From the NCBI RefSeq assembly GCF_030166555.2, contig NZ_CP126461.2: DNA of 64,000 nucleotides. The stretch is one strand, 5' to 3'. Shown in pieces: positions 16,164 through 25,545 of the stretch. This stretch comes from Acholeplasma laidlawii_A (lineage in GTDB: Bacteria > Bacillota_I > Bacilli_A > Acholeplasmatales > Acholeplasmataceae). The notes under the pieces were generated by a model that did not search any database, was not told where the DNA came from, and saw only the letters and a program-made list of their open reading frames with translations. The position numbers were made by a program, and so were the translations under genes. Position 1 is the stretch's first letter; each line of letters opens with the position of its first letter.

Positions 16164-17546
16164 CTATTCTTCTTTTTTAGGTTTTGGACTAATCAAGTAT
16201 TTTGAGTAGTCTTCTTTAGTCACTTGACGGCTTCTTGCAATAGCAAACCCGTTATTAGGAATGTCCTTAGTCACTGTTGAACCAGCTGCAATAAAGACAT
16301 TGTCTCCAATTTTTATTGGTGCAATAAGGTTTGTATTGCATCCAATAAAGACATTGTCCCCTATTTCAGTTTTATGTTTTAACTTACCGTCGTAGTTTAC
16401 TGTAACAGAACCACAACCAAAGTTAACAGATTCACCAACAACTGAATCACCAATGTAAGCTAGGTGACTTGCTTTTGTGTTGTGTCCTGTACTAGATTTT
16501 TTAACCTCAACAAAGTTACCAATTCTATTATGTGTACCAATATCAGCATGGTCTCTTAAATGAGCAAATGGACCAACAGTTGTTCCTTCTCTAACGATAC
16601 TATCATAAACAAGACTGTGTCTGACTACTACATGACTATCAATTCGTGAGTTATGTATTTCTGTATTAGGTCCTACAATTGCTCCTGCTTTAATTACTGT
16701 CTCTCCAGTAATTGTAGTATTTGGGTTAATTGTAACACCTGGTTCAATAATGACGTTATGTCCTATTGTAATGGTTTCTGGGTTAATCATTGATACCCCA
16801 TTTAGCATATGATCTTTATTAATATATTCTCTTAAATACTTCTCAGCTTTGCTGATTGCATATAAGTCATTTACACCCATAGCTAAAGAGTTATTTTTGA
16901 TCATATATGAACCTATCTTATAATCCTTTTTCATTAACTCTACCATATCAGTGATATAGTACTCACCTTTAGCGTTGTTATTGTTTAAGTTTTTTAATAA
17001 AGAAAAGAACTTTTTGTTATTAACTATATAAATACCAGTATTGACTTCTTTAATTTCTTTTTCAAAGTCATTAGCATCTTTTTCTTCAACAATACGTTGA
17101 ATGACACCTTGTTCATTACGTACAATACGTCCATAGCCTTCTGGATCATCATAAAATGCAGTAACAATTGTAAAATCATTACCATTGTCTTCGTGAACAG
17201 CAAACATTCTATCAATAGATTTATACCAAATGAGTGGTACATCACCAGGCATAATAAAAGTATTACCTTCTAATTTAGATAAAACTGGTGCAGCTTGCAT
17301 TGCAGCATGACCTGTACCAAGTTGTTCTTCTTGATAGACATACTTAGCACGGTCTTTGATTATATCTTCTACGACTTCTCTTTTATATCCTAAAACAAGA
17401 TATATTTCTTCTACACTTGATTTTTCAATATTTTCTACAATATACTCGATCATTGGTTTTCTTAGTATTGGAAAAGCAACTTTAGGTATATCTGATTTCA
17501 TACGAGTGCCTTTACCAGCAGCAAGCACTAAAGCATAATTTTTCAT
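16164..17546 (-). CDS. glmU: GlmU, GlcN-1-P acetyltransferase / GlcNAc-1-P uridyltransferase
   Basis: 460 residues, the usual length. The N-terminal uridyltransferase has LAAGKGTRMKSD (8-19) and the C-terminal left-handed beta-helix shows many hexapeptide repeats from about 250, with NFVEVKKS, AYIGDS and NYDGK of the acetyltransferase site. It makes UDP-GlcNAc, needed here for polysaccharide and glycolipid rather than peptidoglycan, for which no genes are seen. It begins 2 bases after glmM and is last in the glmS-glmM-glmU operon. Confidence 0.96.
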   Translation of the reverse strand: MKNYALVLAAGKGTRMKSDIPKVAFPILRKPMIEYIVENIEKSSVEEIYLVLGYKREVVEDIIKDRAKYVYQEEQLGTGHAAMQAAPVLSKLEGNTFIMPGDVPLIWYKSIDRMFAVHEDNGNDFTIVTAFYDDPEGYGRIVRNEQGVIQRIVEEKDANDFEKEIKEVNTGIYIVNNKKFFSLLKNLNNNNAKGEYYITDMVELMKKDYKIGSYMIKNNSLAMGVNDLYAISKAEKYLREYINKDHMLNGVSMINPETITIGHNVIIEPGVTINPNTTITGETVIKAGAIVGPNTEIHNSRIDSHVVVRHSLVYDSIVREGTTVGPFAHLRDHADIGTHNRIGNFVEVKKSSTGHNTKASHLAYIGDSVVGESVNFGCGSVTVNYDGKLKHKTEIGDNVFIGCNTNLIAPIKIGDNVFIAAGSTVTKDIPNNGFAIARSRQVTKEDYSKYLISPKPKKEE

Positions 17547-17548
17547 TT

Positions 17549-18859
17549 TTACAATCTCCCCAGATTTTGTATCTTAGTAACAAGTAGTCCCATGTACTTA
17601 TCAAGTTCTAAGATATCTTGACAACTTATTGTAACACGAACTAAAGGTTCTGTGCCACTAGGACGTACTAATAATAAAGAATCTTCTGGTAGATTGGTTC
17701 TTACTTCGTCAATTAACTTTATAATTTCAGGATGTTTAAGTATTTCTTTATCAACATTTTTTATGTTGACCATTTTTTGAGGAAACATTTCAACTTCTTT
17801 TGTATACTCTTTTAATGTGGTTTTATTTTCTTCTAAGATTTTTAGTATGTACACACCAGCAAATAAACCATCTCCTGATGGTAATAAGTCATTAATAATA
17901 ATATGTCCTGAGTTTTCACCACCAATAGATAGATTATTTGACATAATAGCATCAGATACATACTTATCTCCAACAGGAGTTTGTAGGACTTTAATGCCTA
18001 AAAACTTAAATGCTTTTAGCATACCTGGGTTACTCATTTGAGTAAGTACTACCGTATCTTTTTTTAGTTTTCCTTTAGATTTTAAGTATTTGGCTATGAT
18101 GTAGACTATGTAGTCTCCATCATAGGTAATTCCGTTTTTATCTATGACTAAAATACGGTCCCCGTCACCATCAAAAGAAAGACCAATGTCTGAACCATTA
18201 TTATTAACTGCATTCATGATTGATTCTAGATGAGTGGATCCCACGTTTAAATTGATGTTTAAACCATCTGGTGTGTTACCTATTTGATATGTGTGTGATG
18301 CGAATGATTCAATTACTTTTTTTGAGATTAAATAATTAGCACCATTTGCAGAATCATAAGTTATTTTCATAGATGTTTTAGGTACTTTTAAATCTTCATA
18401 GACTTTCAAGTAAATATCTTCTACATCATGAGTTATTTCAATTGATCCAAAAGTAGTTGATGCAAATACTTCATTATCATCTATAAAGGATTCAAGTTTA
18501 AATTCTTCTTCATCAAGCATTTTATAGCCCGATTTGATGACCTTAATCCCATTATCAGTATATGGATTATGAGATGCAGTAATCATAACACCTATGATGT
18601 CTTTCACTTTAGAGTAATAAGCAACCATAGGTGTTGAAACAACACCTGCTATTTTTACATTTACTCCAGCTAGTGCTGCACCATATGCAACACCATATGC
18701 AAGCATGTTTGAAGATAGTCTAGTATCTTGACCAATGATGATTTCACTAGGACTAAACTTTTTAGCGATGGCTTGACCTAATTTAAATGCAAGTTTTGAA
18801 TTTAATTTTTCAAATGCTGTACCTCTAATGCCATCGGTTCCAAAATATTTTTTGTTCAT
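17549..18859 (-). CDS. glmM: GlmM, phosphoglucosamine mutase
   Basis: 436 residues. GTDGIRG at 7-13, the phosphoserine loop TASHNPYTDNG with catalytic S96, the metal site FDGDGDR (about 229-235), GGENSGH (about 313) and the phosphate loop RPSGTEPLVR (about 401). Converts GlcN-6-P to GlcN-1-P between GlmS and GlmU. It starts 10 bases after glmS and abuts glmU, so the three steps of UDP-GlcNAc synthesis are in pathway order. Confidence 0.96.
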   Translation of the reverse strand: MNKKYFGTDGIRGTAFEKLNSKLAFKLGQAIAKKFSPSEIIIGQDTRLSSNMLAYGVAYGAALAGVNVKIAGVVSTPMVAYYSKVKDIIGVMITASHNPYTDNGIKVIKSGYKMLDEEEFKLESFIDDNEVFASTTFGSIEITHDVEDIYLKVYEDLKVPKTSMKITYDSANGANYLISKKVIESFASHTYQIGNTPDGLNINLNVGSTHLESIMNAVNNNGSDIGLSFDGDGDRILVIDKNGITYDGDYIVYIIAKYLKSKGKLKKDTVVLTQMSNPGMLKAFKFLGIKVLQTPVGDKYVSDAIMSNNLSIGGENSGHIIINDLLPSGDGLFAGVYILKILEENKTTLKEYTKEVEMFPQKMVNIKNVDKEILKHPEIIKLIDEVRTNLPEDSLLLVRPSGTEPLVRVTISCQDILELDKYMGLLVTKIQNLGRL

Positions 18860-18869
18860 ATAAATTCCC

Positions 18870-20651
18870 CTATTCTACAGTAACACTCTTTGCGAGATTT
18901 CTTGGTTTATCAATATCATATCCTAATTCATAAGCTGCATAATATGCTATAAGTTGTGCGGGTAATATGGTTAGAATCGGTGTTAAAAGTGGATGTACAT
19001 CTTCTAAGATAATATCATCCCCTTCACTTTTGAGAGATTCTAATGTAATAACGATAGGTATAGCGCCTCTAGACACTGTTTCTTCTAAATTACTTCTTGT
19101 ATTCAACTTAATCGATTCATGAGATATTATAGCAATAACAGGGGTTTTATCCTCTATTAATGCGATTGTTCCATGTTTTAGTTCACCTGCAGCAAAACCT
19201 TCTGTATGGATATATGATATCTCTTTTAGTTTTAATGCAGCCTCTAATGATGTTGCATAATCCATGCCTCTACCAATGTAGAAGGCATGCTTCGTGTTTA
19301 TATATTTTACCACTAAATCCCTGATATGGCTATCACTTAATAGGAAATTTTCCATTGCTTGAGCCGTTTTTGATAGTTCATATTGTATATCAATTGTTTT
19401 ATCTGATAAAGCATATGCAAGTATAAATAACATCCCAATTTGAGCAACATATGCTTTAGTAGATGCAACAGCAATCTCAGGACCAGCAAAAATCTCTAAG
19501 GCATAGAGAGATTCTCTTGCAAGTGTTGATGTAATAACGTTAGTTATGGTTAATGTTTTATAGTCTTGTTTTTTTAGTCTTGTTAAACAAGTTCTTAAAT
19601 CAGCTGTTTCACCACTTTGAGAAATTAGTATGAAAAAAGCATTTGGATCAATAAGTGGTGTGTTATAAGCAAACTCAGATGCAATATGTACCTCAACTGG
19701 TTTTTTAATTAAGTCTTCAATTATTTTTTTTCCGACGATACCTGCATGCATGGATGTTCCAGCTGCTAGTATATAAATACGACTGGATTGCTTTAAATCA
19801 TTTAAAAGAGATTGATTGATATTAATTGAAGAGTCATAAATATATTCCTTCATGATTCTTCTGATCACCGTAGGTTGTTCATGAATTTCTTTCAACATAA
19901 AATGTTCAAAAATGCCTTTTTCAGATGATTTGATGTCAAAGTTAAATTCATCGAAATGAACTTGAATTTCATTTAAATCATAATCGTATAATTTGGCGGA
20001 ATCTTTCTGACTAACAACAAATGTTTTATCAGCTAAAACATGATATGTCTTAGCATATCCAGCGAGTGCTAATATGTCTGATGTAATAGTAACTCCTTCT
20101 TGATCTTTCCCTATAATCAAAGGTGGTTTATTCTTAGCAGCATAGATAGTATTTGGATCTTTGTTATCAATAATAAGTAAAGCGTAAGACCCTTGAAGTA
20201 AATTTAATGTAGAAACAATAGATTTTTCAACATCCATGATGGTTGAAAAACTATCAATCAAGTGAGCAATAACTTCTGTATCTGTTTCACTTATAAAGGT
20301 GTGATTTTTCAAGTATTGATTTTTTAATTGTTTATAATTTTCAATCACTCCATTATGAACAATAATAAAACGACCAGAACTAGATTGGTGAGGATGTGCA
20401 TTTACTGCATTTACTTTTCCATGTGTTGCCCATCTTGTATGACCTATACCAATGTTAGATAGTATGTTGTTAGTTGTTCTAGAAAGTGTTGAAACTCTAC
20501 CTATATCTTTATAGATATTGAAAATATTTGAGGATAAATTATAAAGAGTGATACCAGCTGAATCATATCCACGGTATTCCAATTTTTCTAATCCTTCTAT
20601 GATGATGTTTCTAGCATTTGATGAGCCTATATAACCTACTATTCCACACAT
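18870..20651 (-). CDS. glmS: GlmS, glutamine-fructose-6-phosphate aminotransferase
   Basis: 593 residues. The N-terminal glutaminase starts MCGIVGYIGS with the nucleophilic C2 (after Met removal, C1), followed by GHTRWATHG; two SIS sugar-isomerase domains follow (AAGTSMHAG, SQSGETADL, ASTKAYVAQ) and the C-terminus DKPRNLAKSVTVE is the conserved end. Makes GlcN-6-P, the committed step. The leader is too short for a glmS ribozyme and none is seen; a promoter nested in a hairpin lies directly upstream. Confidence 0.96.
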   Translation of the reverse strand: MCGIVGYIGSSNARNIIIEGLEKLEYRGYDSAGITLYNLSSNIFNIYKDIGRVSTLSRTTNNILSNIGIGHTRWATHGKVNAVNAHPHQSSSGRFIIVHNGVIENYKQLKNQYLKNHTFISETDTEVIAHLIDSFSTIMDVEKSIVSTLNLLQGSYALLIIDNKDPNTIYAAKNKPPLIIGKDQEGVTITSDILALAGYAKTYHVLADKTFVVSQKDSAKLYDYDLNEIQVHFDEFNFDIKSSEKGIFEHFMLKEIHEQPTVIRRIMKEYIYDSSININQSLLNDLKQSSRIYILAAGTSMHAGIVGKKIIEDLIKKPVEVHIASEFAYNTPLIDPNAFFILISQSGETADLRTCLTRLKKQDYKTLTITNVITSTLARESLYALEIFAGPEIAVASTKAYVAQIGMLFILAYALSDKTIDIQYELSKTAQAMENFLLSDSHIRDLVVKYINTKHAFYIGRGMDYATSLEAALKLKEISYIHTEGFAAGELKHGTIALIEDKTPVIAIISHESIKLNTRSNLEETVSRGAIPIVITLESLKSEGDDIILEDVHPLLTPILTILPAQLIAYYAAYELGYDIDKPRNLAKSVTVE

Positions 20652-20673
20652 AATTGATTCCTCCTAAAGAAAA

Positions 20674-20725
20674 AACACTGATGATAAGTCAGTGTTTATT
20701 ATAGCATATTTTCAATTATTGTAAA
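20674..20725 (-). promoter_or_regulatory. glmS promoter overlapping an intrinsic terminator
   Basis: TTTACA (20725-20720), 16-base spacer, TATAAT (20703-20698) with TG upstream as an extended -10. An AACACTGA/TCAGTGTT hairpin (20696-20674) with TTTTTTC follows at once. The predicted start (about 20691) lies inside the hairpin's 5' arm, so only transcripts arriving from the polysaccharide operon should form the terminator. Confidence 0.65.
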
Positions 20726-20841
20726 TTATTTTCAATCGTCGTTAAGAATACTGTTTAAATCTCAAGCTGAATATTTAATTTACTATACTTCGACCAGTAG
20801 TTTGAATCATGAATACCATTTTTGAAGTGGTATTAGCAAAT

Positions 20842-21165
20842 TTATTTAAGAGTGTTATTCTTGACTTTCAAGTTGATATATATTTTTCTTACCTCTTTAA
20901 AATAAAATATCACTATTACTCCAATCAAAACCATAAAGTAAACTAAAAATCTAGTTAGTAAATCATCAAGTCATATTGAAAAGTAAACTATTCCTGAAGC
21001 TACCAAAATGAAGGATAGATTTTTTAATGATAGGTTTCTATAGTATTTATTTAGATAAAGATCTAACGTTATGAAACATATAGTAAATAATATAATTAAT
21101 TTCTGAAAGTCAGATATAGATGAAATCTCCTTATTTTCTATATTTTTAAAATTATCTTGCATCAC
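20842..21165 (-). pseudogene. Small three-helix membrane protein with in-frame TGA
   Basis: The frame begins near the 3' end of the flippase gene (14-base overlap, ATG 21165 or 21162) and encodes 64 residues with two membrane helices ending VASGIVYFSI. It then meets TGA (20971-20973) and continues in frame for 42 codons, LDDLLTRFLVYFMVLIGVIV and a basic tail, to TAA at 20842. The part after TGA encodes a convincing third membrane helix, so the full product was probably about 107 residues with tryptophan (TGG) at this site. All neighbours treat TGA as stop, so a nonsense mutation is the simplest reading. Confidence 0.6.
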
Positions 21166-22678
21166 TTTTTTTAGAGAAAAGTCCTATTCCAATTTTAAGA
21201 ATGTTATATCCTAGTATGTAATAGACAAATAAACTAATAATTACTGTTGTAACAGTGAATATCGAAGTTTCAAGGATAAATTTGATCCAAAGATTAGTAA
21301 TATCAAATGAGCTAATACTCAAAAAACTAAACAACAGTTGTACTAGAAGTGACACAGCAATAGGGATTAAATATAATCTGAAGACTCCGAGTTTCTCATT
21401 ATAAACTTTACGCTCAATTATCAATATGTTCATTGGAATTGAGATTACGATAATTGAGATAACTGTACCCAATAGTATCCCATTAATTCCAATAAATATA
21501 GCCAATGTTAATGATAGGACCACATTTAGAATTGCTTGTATTAGTGTATATCCTTTACTTTCTTTAAATAAGCCTCGATTATCTCTAGAAATATTAATTA
21601 AAGGCGTAATTATCCTATCAATGAGAATTAGAGCAAATAAAAAGACAGAAATTTCATCTAAAAGATATTCCTCACCAATCCAAATGGTAATGAAGTTATT
21701 AATTTTTAATATAAATATTGTTACAAATATAGTAGTAAGAAAAGATACTAAAACAAGCATGTTCTTTATGTACTGTTTAGCTTCCTCAATGTTCTTATTT
21801 ATTAAAATTCCTATAGTAGATTTCATTCCAAAAAGTATTTTATCAGTAAATTGTGATGGATAAGATATTGTTTGATTATATGATGAATACTGTGTTACAC
21901 TGAATAATCCTAATCTAGAAGATATAATTATATTATCAGTATTAAGGAAAATAAGTGATGATACTTGATGAATCAATATATCCTTTGTCATTTTAGAAGG
22001 TGTAAGATCAGGTTCATGGTCAATTAAGGAATCTTTAAGTTGTAATTTTAGCTTAATCTTAATAATTTTCTTTAGTACTAGTGACTGAATTATTGCAGAT
22101 AAGATTGGTATAATTAAAATCACTAAATAGTCAAGTTTCAAATATAAAATGAAAAATAATTCAAGAATAAAGGTAATTACATTAAAAGTTAACTGTATTA
22201 TTTCAACAATATAATTCTTCTCAAAACTACTAAGTATCATGGAGTATGGGAATACAAAAACATACATCGATATAAAACGGATACCAACTAAACCAATTAT
22301 TATAGCAATACCAATATAATCAATTTCTGTAGATCTTACTAATAGGGGGGTTATAATGGTAATTAATAAAACTATAATTATCATTTTTAGCCCTACAACT
22401 CTAAGCATTTTTTTCATGCCAAGATATAGTGAGTAAATTGATTTTGTATCGTTATCCTTAATGGCTCTATATAAATTTATTTGATAAGCCGCTGTTAAAC
22501 CTGACTCAATTAGTGAAATATATGCTATTAGTTGAAAAGACAACTGCAACACGCCATTTACTTCAGAACCAAAATTATCCAAAATCACTCTAACTCTTAG
22601 TAGAGTAATAATAGTCATAATAATAATTGATATTACAGACATTATAGTTACTCTTAATAGAATTTTACTTCTACTCAT
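21152..22678 (-). CDS. Wzx-type polysaccharide flippase
   Basis: 508 residues with about 14 hydrophobic helices and short loops, the layout of the polysaccharide-transporter branch of the MOP superfamily. It begins with a helix and RVILDNFGSEVNGVLQL, typical of the N-terminal region of oligosaccharide flippases. It should move lipid-linked repeat units across the membrane for Wzy. It overlaps the ATP-grasp gene start by 8 bases and is near the end of the operon. Confidence 0.85.
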   Translation of the reverse strand: MSRSKILLRVTIMSVISIIIMTIITLLRVRVILDNFGSEVNGVLQLSFQLIAYISLIESGLTAAYQINLYRAIKDNDTKSIYSLYLGMKKMLRVVGLKMIIIVLLITIITPLLVRSTEIDYIGIAIIIGLVGIRFISMYVFVFPYSMILSSFEKNYIVEIIQLTFNVITFILELFFILYLKLDYLVILIIPILSAIIQSLVLKKIIKIKLKLQLKDSLIDHEPDLTPSKMTKDILIHQVSSLIFLNTDNIIISSRLGLFSVTQYSSYNQTISYPSQFTDKILFGMKSTIGILINKNIEEAKQYIKNMLVLVSFLTTIFVTIFILKINNFITIWIGEEYLLDEISVFLFALILIDRIITPLINISRDNRGLFKESKGYTLIQAILNVVLSLTLAIFIGINGILLGTVISIIVISIPMNILIIERKVYNEKLGVFRLYLIPIAVSLLVQLLFSFLSISSFDITNLWIKFILETSIFTVTTVIISLFVYYILGYNILKIGIGLFSKKSDAR

Positions 22679-23588
22679 ATATACCTACATTTTGTACCCA
22701 AAGTGATCCAAAATATTCATCAATTTCACGTGAATCAAACTTTACAAACCCTGATGTATCAGCAAAGGTAAGTTCGCCAAAGTATAGTTTGCCATTTGTG
22801 TACATAAAATCAACTCTAACATGGTCAAAATCCCTTGATAATATCATTGAGTTTTTGATTAACTCTTCAAAAATAGCTGGTTTTTCAATAGGCTCATGTA
22901 TATCGTCTTTCTGATATTTTAGCTTTATATAATTCCAATTTTGATCGTAAAATGATGATGTTTTATTTCCAAATCTGTCATGAATGACCCTAATTATTGA
23001 TTTATAATTATTATTTTGCCAAAAACTATAAACTTTATATTCAATGAATGTGTCATCTATCTTAAGTAGTTCCTCTACAGTCAAATAACGATTAGTATTT
23101 GAGTACCAATTTTCTAAAGTATAATAGCCATAATTTCTTCTAAGACTTTTGTTAATAGATTTCTTTTTTTTTGACCAATCTATTTGGCTTTTGTCATGTA
23201 CTATTAAAACATTATCACCACCACTTCCATGGCTGGTTTTCATTACAAAAGATTTAGGTAGAGAATCAATAACTCTAGTAGTGAGTTTTCTAGCAACAGC
23301 TATATGTGGTGTAAGCAATTCATTTCCAACTTTAGATTCTACATAATATCTAACTAAATATTTATTTGAACAAATATCAAAGAGTGGATTTTTATCATAT
23401 AGTTTTCTGTAATTCAATTTTTCATTATAAGTTTTTGGATTTTCCAAGTCGAGTTTATAACCTAATTTTATCTTACTTTTAAATCTCATATAGAATTTTG
23501 CACCTAGTATTTTTATTACTATTACAAAGATTATATCGTATATTCTACGATAAATACTTAAAATTAATCTTTTCATTTTATTTACCAC
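22671..23588 (-). CDS. TupA-like ATP-grasp protein
   Basis: 305 residues. The segment NPKTYNEKLNYRKLYDKNPL and later KSFVMKTSHGSGGDN (ATP-grasp loop), then FGELTFADTSGF near the C-terminus with metal-binding acidic residues, match the TupA-like ATP-grasp family found in capsule and exopolysaccharide loci. These are thought to ligate an amino acid or glutamate-like group to a sugar acid. GTG 23588 or ATG 23576 may be the start; AAAGGA precedes the former. It would decorate the uronic acid made by the Ugd/epimerase genes; that is inference. Confidence 0.78.
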   Translation of the reverse strand: MVNKMKRLILSIYRRIYDIIFVIVIKILGAKFYMRFKSKIKLGYKLDLENPKTYNEKLNYRKLYDKNPLFDICSNKYLVRYYVESKVGNELLTPHIAVARKLTTRVIDSLPKSFVMKTSHGSGGDNVLIVHDKSQIDWSKKKKSINKSLRRNYGYYTLENWYSNTNRYLTVEELLKIDDTFIEYKVYSFWQNNNYKSIIRVIHDRFGNKTSSFYDQNWNYIKLKYQKDDIHEPIEKPAIFEELIKNSMILSRDFDHVRVDFMYTNGKLYFGELTFADTSGFVKFDSREIDEYFGSLWVQNVGIYE

Positions 23589-24528
23589 GCATTCCTTTTA
23601 TATTATTTATTTTGATTAATATTCTTGATATTTCAAACTTTACTCTAGAAAGTAAATTAGAATCCTTTGTTATTTTGGTAACCTGGTTTTTATAGCGTCC
23701 TTGAATCTTCTTGTACTCCTTATACCCGTACTGGTCATAAACTCTTCTCATAAATATTACACAATCTTTCATCATATTACTATTAATTTGTTTATTTTGA
23801 TTACTGTTGATTTTATTACTAGAAAGTTCATTTCTAAAGTAATCATTTAAGTAAAATAAGGATTCAAGATTCTTTATAATAGTGTCCATTGAATAAGTTC
23901 TTGTAGTGCTTTGTTGATTATTTGTGTATTCGTACATCTGGTGATTAACATATATTGCATTATTTACATTTTTTAAGACTTCATACTGAAATAGTAAATC
24001 TTCTCCCATACTTAGGTGTTCTTTAAAATAACATCCTTTTAAATTATGTGCTTTATAAATAGTTGTACAAACAGAGTTCCAAACAAAACTATTTAATAAT
24101 TCCTTTAGAAATAGGTCTTTACCTTGATATTGATAAAAATCTCCAATAAAATCATTTTTGTTTAAGTCTATTCTGTTGGTGAACTTATACTTTAATATAT
24201 CAAATTCTAACTTCTCTGAATACATTCTAATAATACTATTCAAATCACCACACAATATATCATCAGAGTCTATAAATGTAATATAATCACCATTAGCATA
24301 ATTTAAACCCATATTTCTAGCTGAACCAACTCCTCCATTCACCTTAGTGATGATTTTTATGTTATCTAGACTAGAATAATTAAGTAACTTGTCTCTGGTT
24401 AACAACTCTTTTGATCCGTCGTCAACAATAATGATTTCAAAATTACCAGACATATTTTTAAGTATACTATCCAAAGTGCTATATAATCTTTTAAAATCGT
24501 TGAATACCGGTACTATTATTGATAACAT
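23578..24528 (-). CDS. Family 2 glycosyltransferase
   Basis: 316 residues. GT-A fold start LSIIVPVFNDFKRLYSTLDS, IIIVDDGSKE (about 34-43), NGGVGSARNMGL and the metal-binding FIDSDDIL (about 85-92). Adds one sugar to the lipid-linked repeat unit on the cytosolic side. Overlaps the TupA-like gene by 11 bases. Donor and linkage are not readable. Confidence 0.88.
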   Translation of the reverse strand: MLSIIVPVFNDFKRLYSTLDSILKNMSGNFEIIIVDDGSKELLTRDKLLNYSSLDNIKIITKVNGGVGSARNMGLNYANGDYITFIDSDDILCGDLNSIIRMYSEKLEFDILKYKFTNRIDLNKNDFIGDFYQYQGKDLFLKELLNSFVWNSVCTTIYKAHNLKGCYFKEHLSMGEDLLFQYEVLKNVNNAIYVNHQMYEYTNNQQSTTRTYSMDTIIKNLESLFYLNDYFRNELSSNKINSNQNKQINSNMMKDCVIFMRRVYDQYGYKEYKKIQGRYKNQVTKITKDSNLLSRVKFEISRILIKINNIKGMRGK

Positions 24529-24546
24529 TGTATATCTACTTCCCTT

Positions 24547-25545
24547 TCACCTGGATTTGGTCTTTAAATATCTGAAAAGTTTGACTATTATTCTAATATT
24601 AAATATCGCTAAGAATCTTTTATGAAAAATCATATCAAACTTCTTTTGTTTAATTTTATATAATGCTACAAATATCCATAGTCTTGATATAACTCTTTTT
24701 ACAACATTATATTTAATGTATTGAGAATTTTTAGATTCATTCAATATTTTATCTAAAATATTTGAGAGTTCCTTAGCTGAGCATTTAAAATCACCTTCAA
24801 CGAAATGTGCAATTACTGAGAATTCAGAATCGCTCAGTTCTATACTATTCAATAGTTGATACTCCCTCATAATTACATGTTTGTTCAAGATTTGACTATT
24901 TTTACCTGAACTAGTGATTTGATTTTGATGTTTTCTATATTTTAGTATTGCCTTATTTTTAAGAATAATTGCTCCATCTTTTAAAAGTATGTCAATCCAA
25001 AACTTATAATCCTGAGATGAGGTAAATCTATCATCGTATTTTATTTGATTATCAACTATGAATTTTCTATCAATAATAGCTGTTGGATGAGGCACACCAT
25101 AATTTCCAAATAACATTAATACTTTTAATTCATCCATGTTGTGAGTAATGTATTTATATATTATTTTGTTTGATTCTAAGTCTCTAACTATTGATCCACA
25201 AACAGCTGTAGCTGTATTTTTACTAATATACTTAATTTGTGAAGAAAGTCTATTTGGAAATGAATAATCATCTGCATCCATTCGTATAATATAATTGCCC
25301 TTTGACAACTCAATGCCAATATTTAAAGATTTTGTAACACCTAAGTTTACACTATTTCGATGATATTTAATTCTTGGGTCATCAAGTGTAGTCAAATAAT
25401 TAGAACAAAAACTATCACTACTATCATCAATGATAATAAATTCAAAATTTTGGTATGTTTGTTCTAAGATGCTATCTATCGACATCTTTAAGTATTCTAA
25501 ATTTACATTATATACAGGCATAATTATAGACACTAAATCTTCCAT
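24547..25545 (-). CDS. Family 2 glycosyltransferase
   Basis: 332 residues. VSIIMPVYNVNLEYLKMSID at the start, FIIIDDSSDS, NLGVTKSLNIGIELSKG and RMDADDYSFPNRL with the DxD metal motif; VPHPTAIIDRKF is the acceptor-side segment of GT2 enzymes. The C-terminus is basic with a hydrophobic patch, as in membrane-associated members. Overlaps wzy by 13 bases; second GT2 of the locus. Confidence 0.9.
   Translation of the reverse strand: MEDLVSIIMPVYNVNLEYLKMSIDSILEQTYQNFEFIIIDDSSDSFCSNYLTTLDDPRIKYHRNSVNLGVTKSLNIGIELSKGNYIIRMDADDYSFPNRLSSQIKYISKNTATAVCGSIVRDLESNKIIYKYITHNMDELKVLMLFGNYGVPHPTAIIDRKFIVDNQIKYDDRFTSSQDYKFWIDILLKDGAIILKNKAILKYRKHQNQITSSGKNSQILNKHVIMREYQLLNSIELSDSEFSVIAHFVEGDFKCSAKELSNILDKILNESKNSQYIKYNVVKRVISRLWIFVALYKIKQKKFDMIFHKRFLAIFNIRIIVKLFRYLKTKSR

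Noticed and set aside
20652..20760. glmS ribozyme upstream of glmS
   Set aside because: The leader is too short and has no ribozyme core; a normal promoter and hairpin are present instead.
20842..21165. UGA = tryptophan code for the whole organism
   Set aside because: Many intact neighbouring genes end in TGA at family-typical lengths and use TGG for tryptophan, so a code change is not supported; only this one gene has an internal TGA.
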